From a virus: a DNA stretch of 38,445 bases. The position numbers and the translations under genes are program-made. The stretch covers positions 1-38,445 of the IMG/VR virus record IMGVR_UViG_3300035633_000149. One strand, given 5' to 3'. Positions 15,956 to 23,431 of the stretch are shown here, one piece after another. The notes below the pieces were generated by a model. The model was not told the DNA's origin and did not search any database. It saw nothing but the letters and a program-made list of their open reading frames with translations. How positions within the stretch are numbered: position 1 is the first letter of the stretch; each line of letters begins with the position of its first letter.

Positions 15956-16795
15956 ATGTCTACTGTAAGTACGGATTTTGTTTTTGAGCCCAAGGTGTGG
16001 AAAGACCACATTGCGGCATATTTTGACGATAAACTGCTTTTTGGTGCAATCGCTATGCGCGACGAGACCCTAAAAGCTCAACCAGGCGAAACAATCAACT
16101 TCCCTTATTTCAATACAATTGGGGCCGTTGAGGAGCCTGCGGAAACTGCCGCTTTGGCTGTGGACAAGCTAGCAGATGATAGCTTTCAGTCTACAGTGAA
16201 AGAAGTTGGTAAGGCCGTTGGTGTTAAAAAGAAGGCTTTCGTTGTTTCAGCAGCTCGTACAGAGCGAATCATTCAGGAAATCACTGCTCAAATGGGCCGT
16301 CGTCATGCTGAGAAAATTGACGATGATCTTTTGGCTGAGTTTTCTGGTGCTGGTAACTTTGCCACCACTTCAGTTGGTGCTGGAGCTACAGTTCAAAAAA
16401 TTAACCAAGGTAAAGTCACCATTTTCGGCGACAAGCACACAGATGCAATTGCCCTACAAATTAACAGTCTAGACCTTTTGTCTGTTGTTAATGACACAAC
16501 TACCGGCTTCCTAAAAGCAGATGCGAATGATCCAATGATTCGCGTTCCTGGTTTTATGGGCCGCTTGTTGGGTATGGCAGTTTTTGAAACTGACAAAGTT
16601 CCTGCTGGAAAGTGCTATGTGCACAAGCAAGATGCTTATGGCTTTATTGTTAAGCAAGACCTAGAGCTTGAAAGTGACTATGACGTGCTTAACCGTGAGT
16701 GGGTATTTACTTCTACTCAATGGTATGCAGTTAAGTCATTCCACGCTAAGATTGCCGTTGATGATCTTAAAACGGGTGAAATTGTATTTGCTTAA
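15956..16795 (+). CDS. Major capsid protein (N4 gp56-like, HK97 fold)
   Basis: A 279-residue protein. The opening (VFEPKVWKDHIAAYFDDKLLFGAIA) and the segment PGETINFPYFNTIG followed by an acidic region resemble the N4 gp56-type major capsid family, which has the HK97 fold. Position after the scaffold and before the connectors agrees. The ATG has TAAGGAGTAAATA upstream, one of the best ribosome binding sites in the window, as expected for an abundant protein. A strong hairpin follows the gene. Confidence 0.88.
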   Translation: MSTVSTDFVFEPKVWKDHIAAYFDDKLLFGAIAMRDETLKAQPGETINFPYFNTIGAVEEPAETAALAVDKLADDSFQSTVKEVGKAVGVKKKAFVVSAARTERIIQEITAQMGRRHAEKIDDDLLAEFSGAGNFATTSVGAGATVQKINQGKVTIFGDKHTDAIALQINSLDLLSVVNDTTTGFLKADANDPMIRVPGFMGRLLGMAVFETDKVPAGKCYVHKQDAYGFIVKQDLELESDYDVLNREWVFTSTQWYAVKSFHAKIAVDDLKTGEIVFA

Positions 16796-16814
16796 TTATT
16801 GGGCCCTGCAACTT

Positions 16815-16840
16815 GAGGGGGGAGACTATACTCCCCTCTC
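16815..16840 (+). terminator. Strong hairpin after the major capsid gene
   Basis: 10-bp stem with one G-U pair (GAGGGGGGAG / CTCCCCTCTC) and the loop ACTATA. No T-run follows, so termination would be partial. It may mainly protect the capsid mRNA 3' end, raising capsid protein output relative to downstream genes. Confidence 0.55.
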
Positions 16841-16859
16841 AGGCTTTAAGGAGTTGGAA

Positions 16860-17045
16860 ATGGGAATTATGATGGCCCGCAGACGGGCAAAGTATGAAAT
16901 GGACGAGGCTTCTAAGAAGCGCGCCGAAAAGAAAATGGCTGCAAGAGAAGCTGGTAAAAAACGTGGTCCTGGTCGTCCACCTAAACCCAAGGCTGAAGCC
17001 AAACCAGAGGTGAAGAGTGGCCCTAACGGACAAGGAAAAGCATAA
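16860..17045 (+). CDS. Small basic protein with AT-hook-like motif
   Basis: A 61-residue protein starting at ATG 16860, with AAGGAG 6 bases upstream (16848-16853), just after the capsid hairpin. Residues 34-43 read GPGRPPKPK-like after KKR, similar to the AT-hook core (G/R-R-P) that grips the minor groove of AT-rich DNA. Nearly a third of residues are Lys or Arg. It could be a capsid-associated DNA-binding protein, but simple low-complexity basic sequence is also possible. Confidence 0.55.
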   Translation: MGIMMARRRAKYEMDEASKKRAEKKMAAREAGKKRGPGRPPKPKAEAKPEVKSGPNGQGKA

Positions 17046-17385
17046 AACAATTTTCTACCTTGGTTGGAGTGGTCTAACCATTGTGGAAGATTCTACGCAA
17101 TTTAATAGCGTTGTCCGTGATAGGCTGGGGACTACTCTAAAGCCTTTAAACCTTCAAATTGAGAAGAAGGTAAAAGAGCTTCTGGAGCAGTTGGAGGCTT
17201 TAGACGAGTCGCTAGAGGCAGCCAGATGCCGTCTATCAGCTAGTAGAGTTGACAGCATTACCATGAACCCAGACGAGATTAAGTGGCTGAGAAGCGAGCG
17301 TAGGCGCTATATTCGCGAATTGTCGGATCATTTGGACATTCCAATTATGAAATCCGGCGGTGTTAATATGAGCGTGGTTGTATGA
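17017..17385 (+). CDS. Head-tail connector/adaptor candidate
   Basis: A 122-residue protein from GTG 17017, with GAGGTGA just upstream; overlaps the previous gene by 29 bases. The middle is a helical bundle (EKKVKELLEQLEALDESLEAARCR) and the end is SDHLDIPIMKSGG. Size, helicity and place between capsid and gp10-like genes fit a head completion adaptor ring protein. No specific family motif is recognised. Confidence 0.55.
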   Translation: MALTDKEKHKTIFYLGWSGLTIVEDSTQFNSVVRDRLGTTLKPLNLQIEKKVKELLEQLEALDESLEAARCRLSASRVDSITMNPDEIKWLRSERRRYIRELSDHLDIPIMKSGGVNMSVVV

Positions 17386-17813
17386 GCTGCAATATCCGTG
17401 AGTCTTTGCTTAGGTGTACAGACAAAATATTGGAAACCCGGGAGAATATCGGGGCCCAATTAGCGGATGCTTATATTATAACTAGAACTTGGTCTGGTGA
17501 GCGTCCTGGTGATGGCTCATTTTCCGATGTTGAGAGTAAAATATATCCTACTCCAGAGATAAAAGACTATTCTCACGATGTGAGGGTGCAGGAAGCTGGA
17601 GCATACAAGTCTGGGGATTTAGTTTTGGTAGGAATTAGCCGAAACCAATATCCAGAGGAAGAACCGTTGCGCACAGACACAACGGAGAGAAACGTGGAAA
17701 AGTTCATAAAAGTAGGGACTCATTACTACAGGACTATTCACATTAAAGAGAAATTAGTAACTTGGGATCTACATATTAGAAAAGTAGCCCAAGATGAAAC
17801 CGAAAGGGGTTAG
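17382..17813 (+). CDS. Head closure/neck protein candidate
   Basis: A 143-residue protein overlapping the previous gene by 4 bases (ATGA). The content is mainly beta (AYIITRTWSGERPGDG, DLVLVGISRNQYP, HYYRTIHIKEKLVTWDLHIRKV), which fits a stopper or head-closure protein. The assignment comes from position between the adaptor and gp10-like genes plus size; sequence alone does not prove it. Confidence 0.5.
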   Translation: MSCNIRESLLRCTDKILETRENIGAQLADAYIITRTWSGERPGDGSFSDVESKIYPTPEIKDYSHDVRVQEAGAYKSGDLVLVGISRNQYPEEEPLRTDTTERNVEKFIKVGTHYYRTIHIKEKLVTWDLHIRKVAQDETERG

Positions 17814-17815
17814 AA

Positions 17816-18025
17816 ATGAAAGACGAAATGACTAAAGGTTTTTGCATGAAGCCTACTTCTGCCTACAATTCACAAAAGCCGGTTGGCAAGCAAGGTGCTG
17901 GCCAAGCTGACATGGCAGGCGCTCCTGTTGATGCAGTTTCAAAGCCTGGTGTTATGCCTCGTAAAATGGGCAGCATGAAAATGGGTGGAATGCAGGGGCC
18001 AATTCAGCCTAAAGTTGGTAAGTAA
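17816..18025 (+). CDS. Unknown Met/Gly/Pro-rich 69-residue protein
   Basis: Low-complexity protein with many Met, Gly, Lys and Pro and a segment MPRKMGSMKMGGMQG. It is predicted disordered, with no known motif. AAAGGGG lies shortly before the ATG. It is embedded in the neck gene run, so it may be a minor virion or assembly factor. Confidence 0.5.
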   Translation: MKDEMTKGFCMKPTSAYNSQKPVGKQGAGQADMAGAPVDAVSKPGVMPRKMGSMKMGGMQGPIQPKVGK

Positions 18026-18493
18026 TTGGCCACGACCAAAACTGTAAGGCTTGAGAACTTCGCAGACGAGATAAGAAAAACAAATAAGGTTCGTTTGGAA
18101 GATTACCAGGCTTCAGTGGTCCACGGTGTAATTAAGTCAGTCCCGGATTTGATAGAATCGAGTCCGGTTGATACTGGCGAATATGCGGCCAGTTGGGATT
18201 TTACAGCAGATGAACAATCAGCGATTCTTGGTAATTATGCTCCTCATGCTCCTATTATTGAGCGCGGCGCTAGGCCATTTACACCACCTCTACAGCCTTT
18301 ACTTGCCTGGGCAAAAAGAGTGCTCCAAGACCCCAGCCAGCCACCAGACTACAGTAGAGAAGTATGGGCCCTGGCCCAAGGAACACAACAAAAGATTGCC
18401 AGAGAAGGAATGAAGCCGCGTAATATACTAGAGCAGGCCATTCCGGGAATCATTGCAAATATTAAAGAGGAATTAGCAAAGCGTGGCGGATAG
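18026..18493 (+). CDS. HK97 gp10-like neck/tail completion protein
   Basis: A 155-residue protein from TTG 18026, directly after the preceding stop. SSPVDTGEYAASWDF (about 45-60) followed by NYAPHAPIIERGARPFTPPL is the hallmark of gp10-like/Minor_tail_Z-type proteins: a Cys-free, mixed alpha/beta protein that connects head and tail. A C-terminal helix (ILEQAIPGIIANIKEEL) ends the protein. Good pattern match. Confidence 0.8.
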   Translation: MATTKTVRLENFADEIRKTNKVRLEDYQASVVHGVIKSVPDLIESSPVDTGEYAASWDFTADEQSAILGNYAPHAPIIERGARPFTPPLQPLLAWAKRVLQDPSQPPDYSREVWALAQGTQQKIAREGMKPRNILEQAIPGIIANIKEELAKRGG

Positions 18494-19064
18494 CACAGAT
18501 AATGAAAGCATAATAGAGGTTGTGCCCAAAGTTTTGGGCCAATACCTATTAGATAATGTGCAAGGCTTGCGCGAATACTATGAAGAATTTCCTTCTGCGC
18601 ACGAAAGAATTAGAACCCCTTCCGTGAGCATTATTGCCGCCACTACCGATTTTCGACCAATGGCGGCTCCCTACAAATTAGAGCAAGGCAATATTGTAAG
18701 AAGCCAATCCACCGTTCAATATGTGGTGGGCTTTTACGACTTTTCTTTGCAAGTTGATTTGTGGACCGGATCTAAAGAAGAAAGAGCTGATATATTTGAC
18801 GCTATGTTTAACGCACTAAATCCCGAGATTACTCCTATGGGGCTAGTCTTGGAAATGGAAGAATACTTTAATCAGTTGTGCGATTACACATATACGGGCC
18901 ATAATATGGGGGATAGTGAGGAACGATCCCAGCGAGACGAGTGGCGGGTTACTTTAACAGTGCTAGCCTCTTGCAAAGCGATTAGAGATAAGAAACAATT
19001 CATTATTGAAGACATTGAACTGCAATCTGATATTAGCGAGCAGGTTTTGGTCACTGAGGAGTAA
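18483..19064 (+). CDS. Tail terminator-like protein
   Basis: A 193-residue protein from GTG 18483, overlapping the gp10-like gene by 11 bases. Segments such as PSVSIIAATTDFRPMAAP, YVVGFYDFSLQVDLWTGSKEERADIFDAMFNAL and DEWRVTLTVLASCKAI follow the pattern of tail terminator or tail completion proteins (strands around a helix ending in DxxFNAL), which cap the tube. Position just upstream of the sheath gene agrees. Confidence 0.7.
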   Translation: MADSTDNESIIEVVPKVLGQYLLDNVQGLREYYEEFPSAHERIRTPSVSIIAATTDFRPMAAPYKLEQGNIVRSQSTVQYVVGFYDFSLQVDLWTGSKEERADIFDAMFNALNPEITPMGLVLEMEEYFNQLCDYTYTGHNMGDSEERSQRDEWRVTLTVLASCKAIRDKKQFIIEDIELQSDISEQVLVTEE

Positions 19065-19067
19065 TAA

Positions 19068-20501
19068 ATGGGAATTTTTAGAACAAACGACCCTACACAA
19101 TACGATGATATTGATGGAATCATCATAGATGAAACGGCTCCACCGCCAAGTATTAGTGGCGTTGCTGCTAACATTGCTATTCTTGTTGCTCAGTTTGAGC
19201 GTGGTCCCGAAGGTCTGGTAGAAGTAACAAGCGATCCCGAGCTTAAAGAGCTTTATGGTGGCGCTACTTCTTCAGGAATGAAACAACTAAAAAACAAGCG
19301 TTTTGGTCGTTTAAAAATTTCCCGAGCTGTAGCTTCAGATGCTGCGGCTTCTACTCTTTCCCATGATGCTAAGGTGCAATTCGATGCGCTTTACAAAGGT
19401 GCTTACGGCGACAATTTGTCGGTTGTTGTTGAAGCTGGAACTGCACAAGGTTCTAAATATATTTTCAACGACGGAAACCCTAAAGCCCAAGTGGTCCAAG
19501 AAATTTACGACAACTTGCTAATTGATGAAATTACTCCTGCCACTTTTGCCGGCTCTAAGTTGATGAAGGTAACAGTTTTGGATGCAGGTTCTGGTGAGCC
19601 CGCGGCTTTGGCTGAGACTAACTTAGCAAGTGGTTCTGATGGCACATTGGCCGACACTGATTATGAAACTGCAATTGGTTATTTGGCTGTTGAAAAAGCT
19701 GGTAACGTAGTATTCTTAGACGAGTACAACGCCACTAGAAACGGATACCTAAAAACCCATGCAGCAGATACACAAGACAAAATGGTTATTGTCTGCGGAG
19801 CGCCCGGTGATGATCGAGCTACTGCTATTGCCGATGTGGTTAATTATCGCGACGCTGATGGGCGGATTATTTATTCTTGGCCTTATGTTAATACCACTAT
19901 TGACGGCGCTCAAGAATTGGTTCCACCGGCTTCTTTTTACGCAAGTGTAATTTCCCAAACGTCTCCCCACATTGCTCCTTCATATACTCAAAACACTCAA
20001 TACCTTTCTGGAATTACAAGTCTTGAGTATGAGGAAAGCCGAAACGGTTACATTGCTCTAGATGCCGCTGGTATTAGTGCAATGGAGCTTGACCGTGACG
20101 TTGGTTTCCTAATTAAAAATGCTGTTGTGACACAAATTATTAACAGCTCCAAAATTACAGTTTTGCGTCGTCGAATGGCCGACTTCTTAACTAATTCTAT
20201 TGGCTTTTATTTGAAGGCTTATCAGAATGATGTAAACAGTCGAGAAAAACGTGATGAAGTTAAGTCTTCTATCGTTGCCTTTGACGACGGTTTAATTTTA
20301 GAAAAAATCCTACCTGGAGCCCAAGACGTGAAAGGCGGAAGCCCACGTCTAGTTGATACTGAGTCAGAAAACACTGATGAAAGTATTGCTCAAGGTAAAT
20401 TCATCATTCTTTACAAGCGTCGCATTTTCAGCTCTATGCGCTACATTGTGCTAAAAGCTGAGATTGGCGAAAGCGTAGTTGTAACAGAGCAAGAGGGGTA
20501 A
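19068..20501 (+). CDS. Contractile tail sheath protein
   Basis: A 477-residue protein. Typical sheath features: a start with IIIDETAPPPSISGVAANIAILVAQFERGPEG, insertion of a variable middle domain, and a C-terminal part containing SGITSLEYEESRNGYIALDAAGI and RRRMADFLTNSIGF. It forms the contractile layer around the tube. Starts with a GAGGAGTAATAA site. This gene fixes the window as a myovirus-type phage. Confidence 0.92.
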   Translation: MGIFRTNDPTQYDDIDGIIIDETAPPPSISGVAANIAILVAQFERGPEGLVEVTSDPELKELYGGATSSGMKQLKNKRFGRLKISRAVASDAAASTLSHDAKVQFDALYKGAYGDNLSVVVEAGTAQGSKYIFNDGNPKAQVVQEIYDNLLIDEITPATFAGSKLMKVTVLDAGSGEPAALAETNLASGSDGTLADTDYETAIGYLAVEKAGNVVFLDEYNATRNGYLKTHAADTQDKMVIVCGAPGDDRATAIADVVNYRDADGRIIYSWPYVNTTIDGAQELVPPASFYASVISQTSPHIAPSYTQNTQYLSGITSLEYEESRNGYIALDAAGISAMELDRDVGFLIKNAVVTQIINSSKITVLRRRMADFLTNSIGFYLKAYQNDVNSREKRDEVKSSIVAFDDGLILEKILPGAQDVKGGSPRLVDTESENTDESIAQGKFIILYKRRIFSSMRYIVLKAEIGESVVVTEQEG

Positions 20502-20504
20502 TAA

Positions 20505-20930
20505 ATGGCTAATCCATCAATTAGAGGTCATAAGGGCCAGTTTAAAGTATTTGAAAACGGGGCCCTTACAAATATCGTAGACATTACAAGCGTTGACGTT
20601 AGCCAAGACTCTAGCTTTCAGCGTACCTTTTACGTTGGCCGTCCACTTGCTGAAGGCGACCAAACAATTGAAGGCTGGAGCGGATCTATTGAAATGGAAG
20701 TGAAAGATGATTCGGTGGATGCTTTCATTGATGCGCTAATTGCTAACAACTTGGTTGGTGTTGGAATTAGTGACTACACTTTTCTAACTACTGAAGAGTA
20801 CACAAACGGCGTTAGAGCTAGTTACGTTTACTTTGATGTGCAGTGGAAAATGAGCCGCACGCAAGCTGGATTGACTGAGAAAATGACCAAACGTCTTGAA
20901 TTCCAAGCTTCTGGTCGTCAAAGACTGTAG
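20505..20930 (+). CDS. Tail tube protein
   Basis: A 141-residue beta-rich protein: GHKGQFKVFENGALTNIVDITSVDVSQDSSFQRTF in order, then WSGSIEMEVKDDSVDAF, and KRLEFQASGRQRL at the end. This matches contractile tail tube proteins (FII/XkdM-like). It starts 3 bases after the sheath stop with GAGGGGTAATAA upstream. A hairpin follows, then the chaperone gene, the standard order. Confidence 0.88.
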   Translation: MANPSIRGHKGQFKVFENGALTNIVDITSVDVSQDSSFQRTFYVGRPLAEGDQTIEGWSGSIEMEVKDDSVDAFIDALIANNLVGVGISDYTFLTTEEYTNGVRASYVYFDVQWKMSRTQAGLTEKMTKRLEFQASGRQRL

Positions 20931-20940
20931 TTTTAAGTTA

Positions 20941-20975
20941 AAAAAAAGAGGGATTTTGTAATTAACAAGATCCCT
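20941..20975 (-). terminator. Hairpin with T-run on the minus strand
   Basis: AGGGATTTTGT-AATTA-ACAAGATCCCT (20949-20975) is an 11-bp stem with one G-U pair. Preceded on the plus strand by a long A-run (20940-20947), it reads on the minus strand as stem plus T-run: a classic intrinsic terminator facing left. On the plus strand it is a hairpin without a T-run and may instead damp read-through from the tube gene. Confidence 0.5.
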
Positions 20976-20994
20976 AGTTACGTAGGAGTTAGTT

Positions 20995-21333
20995 ATGGCA
21001 GAGGTTATGGTTCACAAGGTAGTATTGTCCAGCGGTAAAGAGGTTTTGCTTCGGGACATGAAAATTAAGGACCAAGAGTTAGCGGCTCAGGCTGCCGGAC
21101 AAAGGGCCGGCGAAAACCAGATGGCAATGGCCATGGGAATGCAGCAAGAGCTTATTAAGTTGTTGCTTGTGCAAGTTGACGGCAAAGATATTCCCGCACC
21201 AGAACGGGAAAACCTAGACTCACTTTTCAGCTATCAAGAATATCAGCAGGTTTCACAGGTTCTTTCCAAACTAATGGGGACTGAAGACGTGGGAAAGTTT
21301 CAAATGGAACTCGTTCCCTCTGGCGCAATATAA
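20995..21333 (+). CDS. Tail assembly chaperone, short (G-like) product
   Basis: A 112-residue protein between tube and tape-measure genes, where tail assembly chaperones always lie. Predicted alpha-rich in the middle (KDQELAAQAAGQRAGENQ, ELIKLLLVQVDGK). These proteins coat the tape measure while the tube assembles. AGGAG lies upstream of the ATG. Read in the normal frame, it ends at TAA 21331. Most ribosomes should make this form; a minority should shift to the longer form. Confidence 0.85.
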   Translation: MAEVMVHKVVLSSGKEVLLRDMKIKDQELAAQAAGQRAGENQMAMAMGMQQELIKLLLVQVDGKDIPAPERENLDSLFSYQEYQQVSQVLSKLMGTEDVGKFQMELVPSGAI

Positions 21334-21452
21334 CCTGGATCTGCCGCTATACTAGCCTCCGGCCTAAAGATGTTTTGGAACTAAAGCCGATAGAGCTTAA
21401 AATATTGTCTGAGACTCTTGCGGATATACTCAATAAAGAGTCTGGAAGGTAG
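20995..21452 (+). CDS. Tail assembly chaperone, frameshifted (GT-like) product
   Basis: At GGGAAAG (21291-21297) the ribosome can slip back one base. Reading then continues as VSNGTRSLWRNITWICRY... to TAG 21450-21452, 3 bases before the tape-measure ATG. This gives 101 shared residues plus 51 new ones, 152 in all. The extension ends with DVLELKPIELKILSETL, similar to T-type extensions that bind the tape measure. The -1 frame has no start codon of its own suited to separate translation, which supports the frameshift. Confidence 0.85.
21291..21297 (+). other. Programmed -1 frameshift site G_GGA_AAG
   Basis: The heptamer GGGAAAG is in the required X_XXY_YYZ phase relative to the chaperone frame (GTG GGA AAG). 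It is the same heptamer used by phage lambda genes G and T. The -1 frame beyond it stays open for 51 codons, and the zero frame closes 33 bases later. No clear downstream pseudoknot was found by eye; lambda also needs none. Confidence 0.88.
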
Positions 21453-21454
21453 TA

Positions 21455-23431
21455 ATGGCGGCACCACAAGTATTTAAAGTCTTAACCGAGTTTCGTTTTG
21501 AAGTAGGCAGTGCCGTTGCTAAGTCTGAACAATTAGCTGGTGCTGTTGATAAAGTATCAAATGCCGCGGATCAGGCGCTTATTAGCTTCCAAAGAATGTC
21601 GATTGGTATGGTGGCCGGATATTTGTCTGGGCCTGGTGGTGGCGTTTTAGGCATTCTTGGAACTGCTATAAAAAGCTCAGAGCAATTTCTAAAAGCACAA
21701 GTGGCGCTAGCTAACATTATGGGCCGAAGTGCTGGATCTTTTGCCGCTCGAATGCAATTTGCCAAAAATGAAATGATGGAAATTAAGCGGTTATCTAGTG
21801 AATTTGGATTGCCGGCTGAACAGTTGGTTAATGTTACAAAGTTCACAGCTCCAGCCTTAAAGGGTACTTTTGGCGCTCAGGGCGCTATTAGAGAAGGCGC
21901 AAACCTTGGTAGGAACTTTTTAAAAGCCGCTCCTAGTTTAGGGATTGATTCCGCGGAAGCTCTGGATAACGTGCAAAGGGCTTTGCTTGGCACTATGCAC
22001 GCGGGAGATTCTTTATTTCAAACCTTGGTAGCTGACACAAAAACATTTGCTCAGTTTAACGGACAATTTAAGCAGTTTAAGGCTAAGAGCACAGCAGAGA
22101 AAGTTAAGTTATTAAACGAAGCATTTGAAGAATACTCAAAAGATTTAGATTCAGTTAAGCGGTTGCAGCAGTCCGTAAATGGTCAAATGCAAATGTTTAG
22201 AGAAAACCTAGTTGGAATGTACAGCATTTTAAGGCCACTAGGTGACACAATAAATAGTGTAGTTGTTGAAGCCTTGCAGAGAATGAACAACTACATAGAC
22301 GGGACTCTTAGAAGAACAATTGAAAACGTGTCTTTTGCCATTGAGCCATTTGTTAAAGATATGGACACATTGCTAGCCACTTTTATGCAATTTAGAGAGC
22401 TAAAGTCAGATTTGCAGCAGGCTGGGACATGGTTATTTAGAATTGGCGCAATGATTGGATTACAGGAGGCGCTTAACTTTTTAGGCATAAAAGTGCCAAT
22501 TGTAAGCACCGCATTGGGCAAGCTAAAAGATGCAATAGACTTGTTAAACGGATCTGCGCTCGCTGGGCTTAGAACAATAATGGAGGGCATATTGCCCGCT
22601 GCCAAGGGCATAGGAACTGGAATTATTGCTAGCTTTATTCCGTTTTTGAAAAGCGCTTTTAGTGGAATTAAGTCATTTTTTAAAATGATGCCTACGGTTT
22701 TTAAGTATTTAAACACTTTCACAAAGTTAATGAGTACGTTTTTAATTCCAATCATTGCTTTGGTGACTGTTTTTCAATTGCTTTCAAGGGCGGTTGCGAT
22801 TTTTAAAATTGAAAAAGCAAAAATGATTAGCGCGTCACTTGAACGACTTTCTGAAGTTGGCGCTTTAATATCAAGATTCCTTGCTGTTTTCTTGGAGGGC
22901 TTTGACAATTTAGCCAGAGGTTTAGCGGTAAGCCCGGTTTTTGATATTCTGTTCAAAATAGTAAATACTTTTGTGGATGTGGTGGAAACTGTTGTAAAGG
23001 GGCTTGTTTTAGCGGCTGGAACTTTCCAAGGCCTTGTCTTTGTGGTTATGGAAATGGCCAACAATGTAACTACTATGTTTAAGTTGATGGCCAGAGATAT
23101 TTTAATGGTATTGTCTGGATTACCAGGGCTTGGGGATCTTAAGCCAAAGGGGCCCGCTCCAAAGTTTAAAGGCGCATTTGGTGGCGAAATATTTAAAGCA
23201 TTCGACACTGGTGTAGAAAATATGTTGGAAAAGGTTTTTGGAAAGCCAGAAGAAGATTTGCCACTAAGCGGAATGCAGCAAACCAATAACATTACAAATA
23301 ACTTTGATATTAAAGAGAAAATAGAGCCAGACCGGATTGCATTTACACTTACGGATCAGTTGCAGAAATTGGCTCAAAACCCAAGGGGCGCTCAAGACAA
23401 ACCACTTGGAACGGTAACGGTGGGCGGATAG
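21455..23431 (+). CDS. Tape measure protein
   Basis: A 658-residue protein, the longest tail gene product before the fibre. N-terminal coiled region, helical core, and clustered hydrophobic segments (about 385-450 and 510-550) typical of tape measures, which also act in DNA ejection through the inner membrane. Length sets tail length: at about 1.5 angstrom per residue, near 100 nm. It starts with GGAAGGTAGTA upstream, right after the frameshift product. Confidence 0.85.
   Translation: MAAPQVFKVLTEFRFEVGSAVAKSEQLAGAVDKVSNAADQALISFQRMSIGMVAGYLSGPGGGVLGILGTAIKSSEQFLKAQVALANIMGRSAGSFAARMQFAKNEMMEIKRLSSEFGLPAEQLVNVTKFTAPALKGTFGAQGAIREGANLGRNFLKAAPSLGIDSAEALDNVQRALLGTMHAGDSLFQTLVADTKTFAQFNGQFKQFKAKSTAEKVKLLNEAFEEYSKDLDSVKRLQQSVNGQMQMFRENLVGMYSILRPLGDTINSVVVEALQRMNNYIDGTLRRTIENVSFAIEPFVKDMDTLLATFMQFRELKSDLQQAGTWLFRIGAMIGLQEALNFLGIKVPIVSTALGKLKDAIDLLNGSALAGLRTIMEGILPAAKGIGTGIIASFIPFLKSAFSGIKSFFKMMPTVFKYLNTFTKLMSTFLIPIIALVTVFQLLSRAVAIFKIEKAKMISASLERLSEVGALISRFLAVFLEGFDNLARGLAVSPVFDILFKIVNTFVDVVETVVKGLVLAAGTFQGLVFVVMEMANNVTTMFKLMARDILMVLSGLPGLGDLKPKGPAPKFKGAFGGEIFKAFDTGVENMLEKVFGKPEEDLPLSGMQQTNNITNNFDIKEKIEPDRIAFTLTDQLQKLAQNPRGAQDKPLGTVTVGG

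Noticed and set aside
22774-23292. Long minus-strand open frame opposite the tape measure gene
   Set aside because: Composition (Ser, Lys, Thr, Pro, Ile) reflects the antisense of a Lys/Ala/Gly-rich gene; no start signal or neighbours on that strand.
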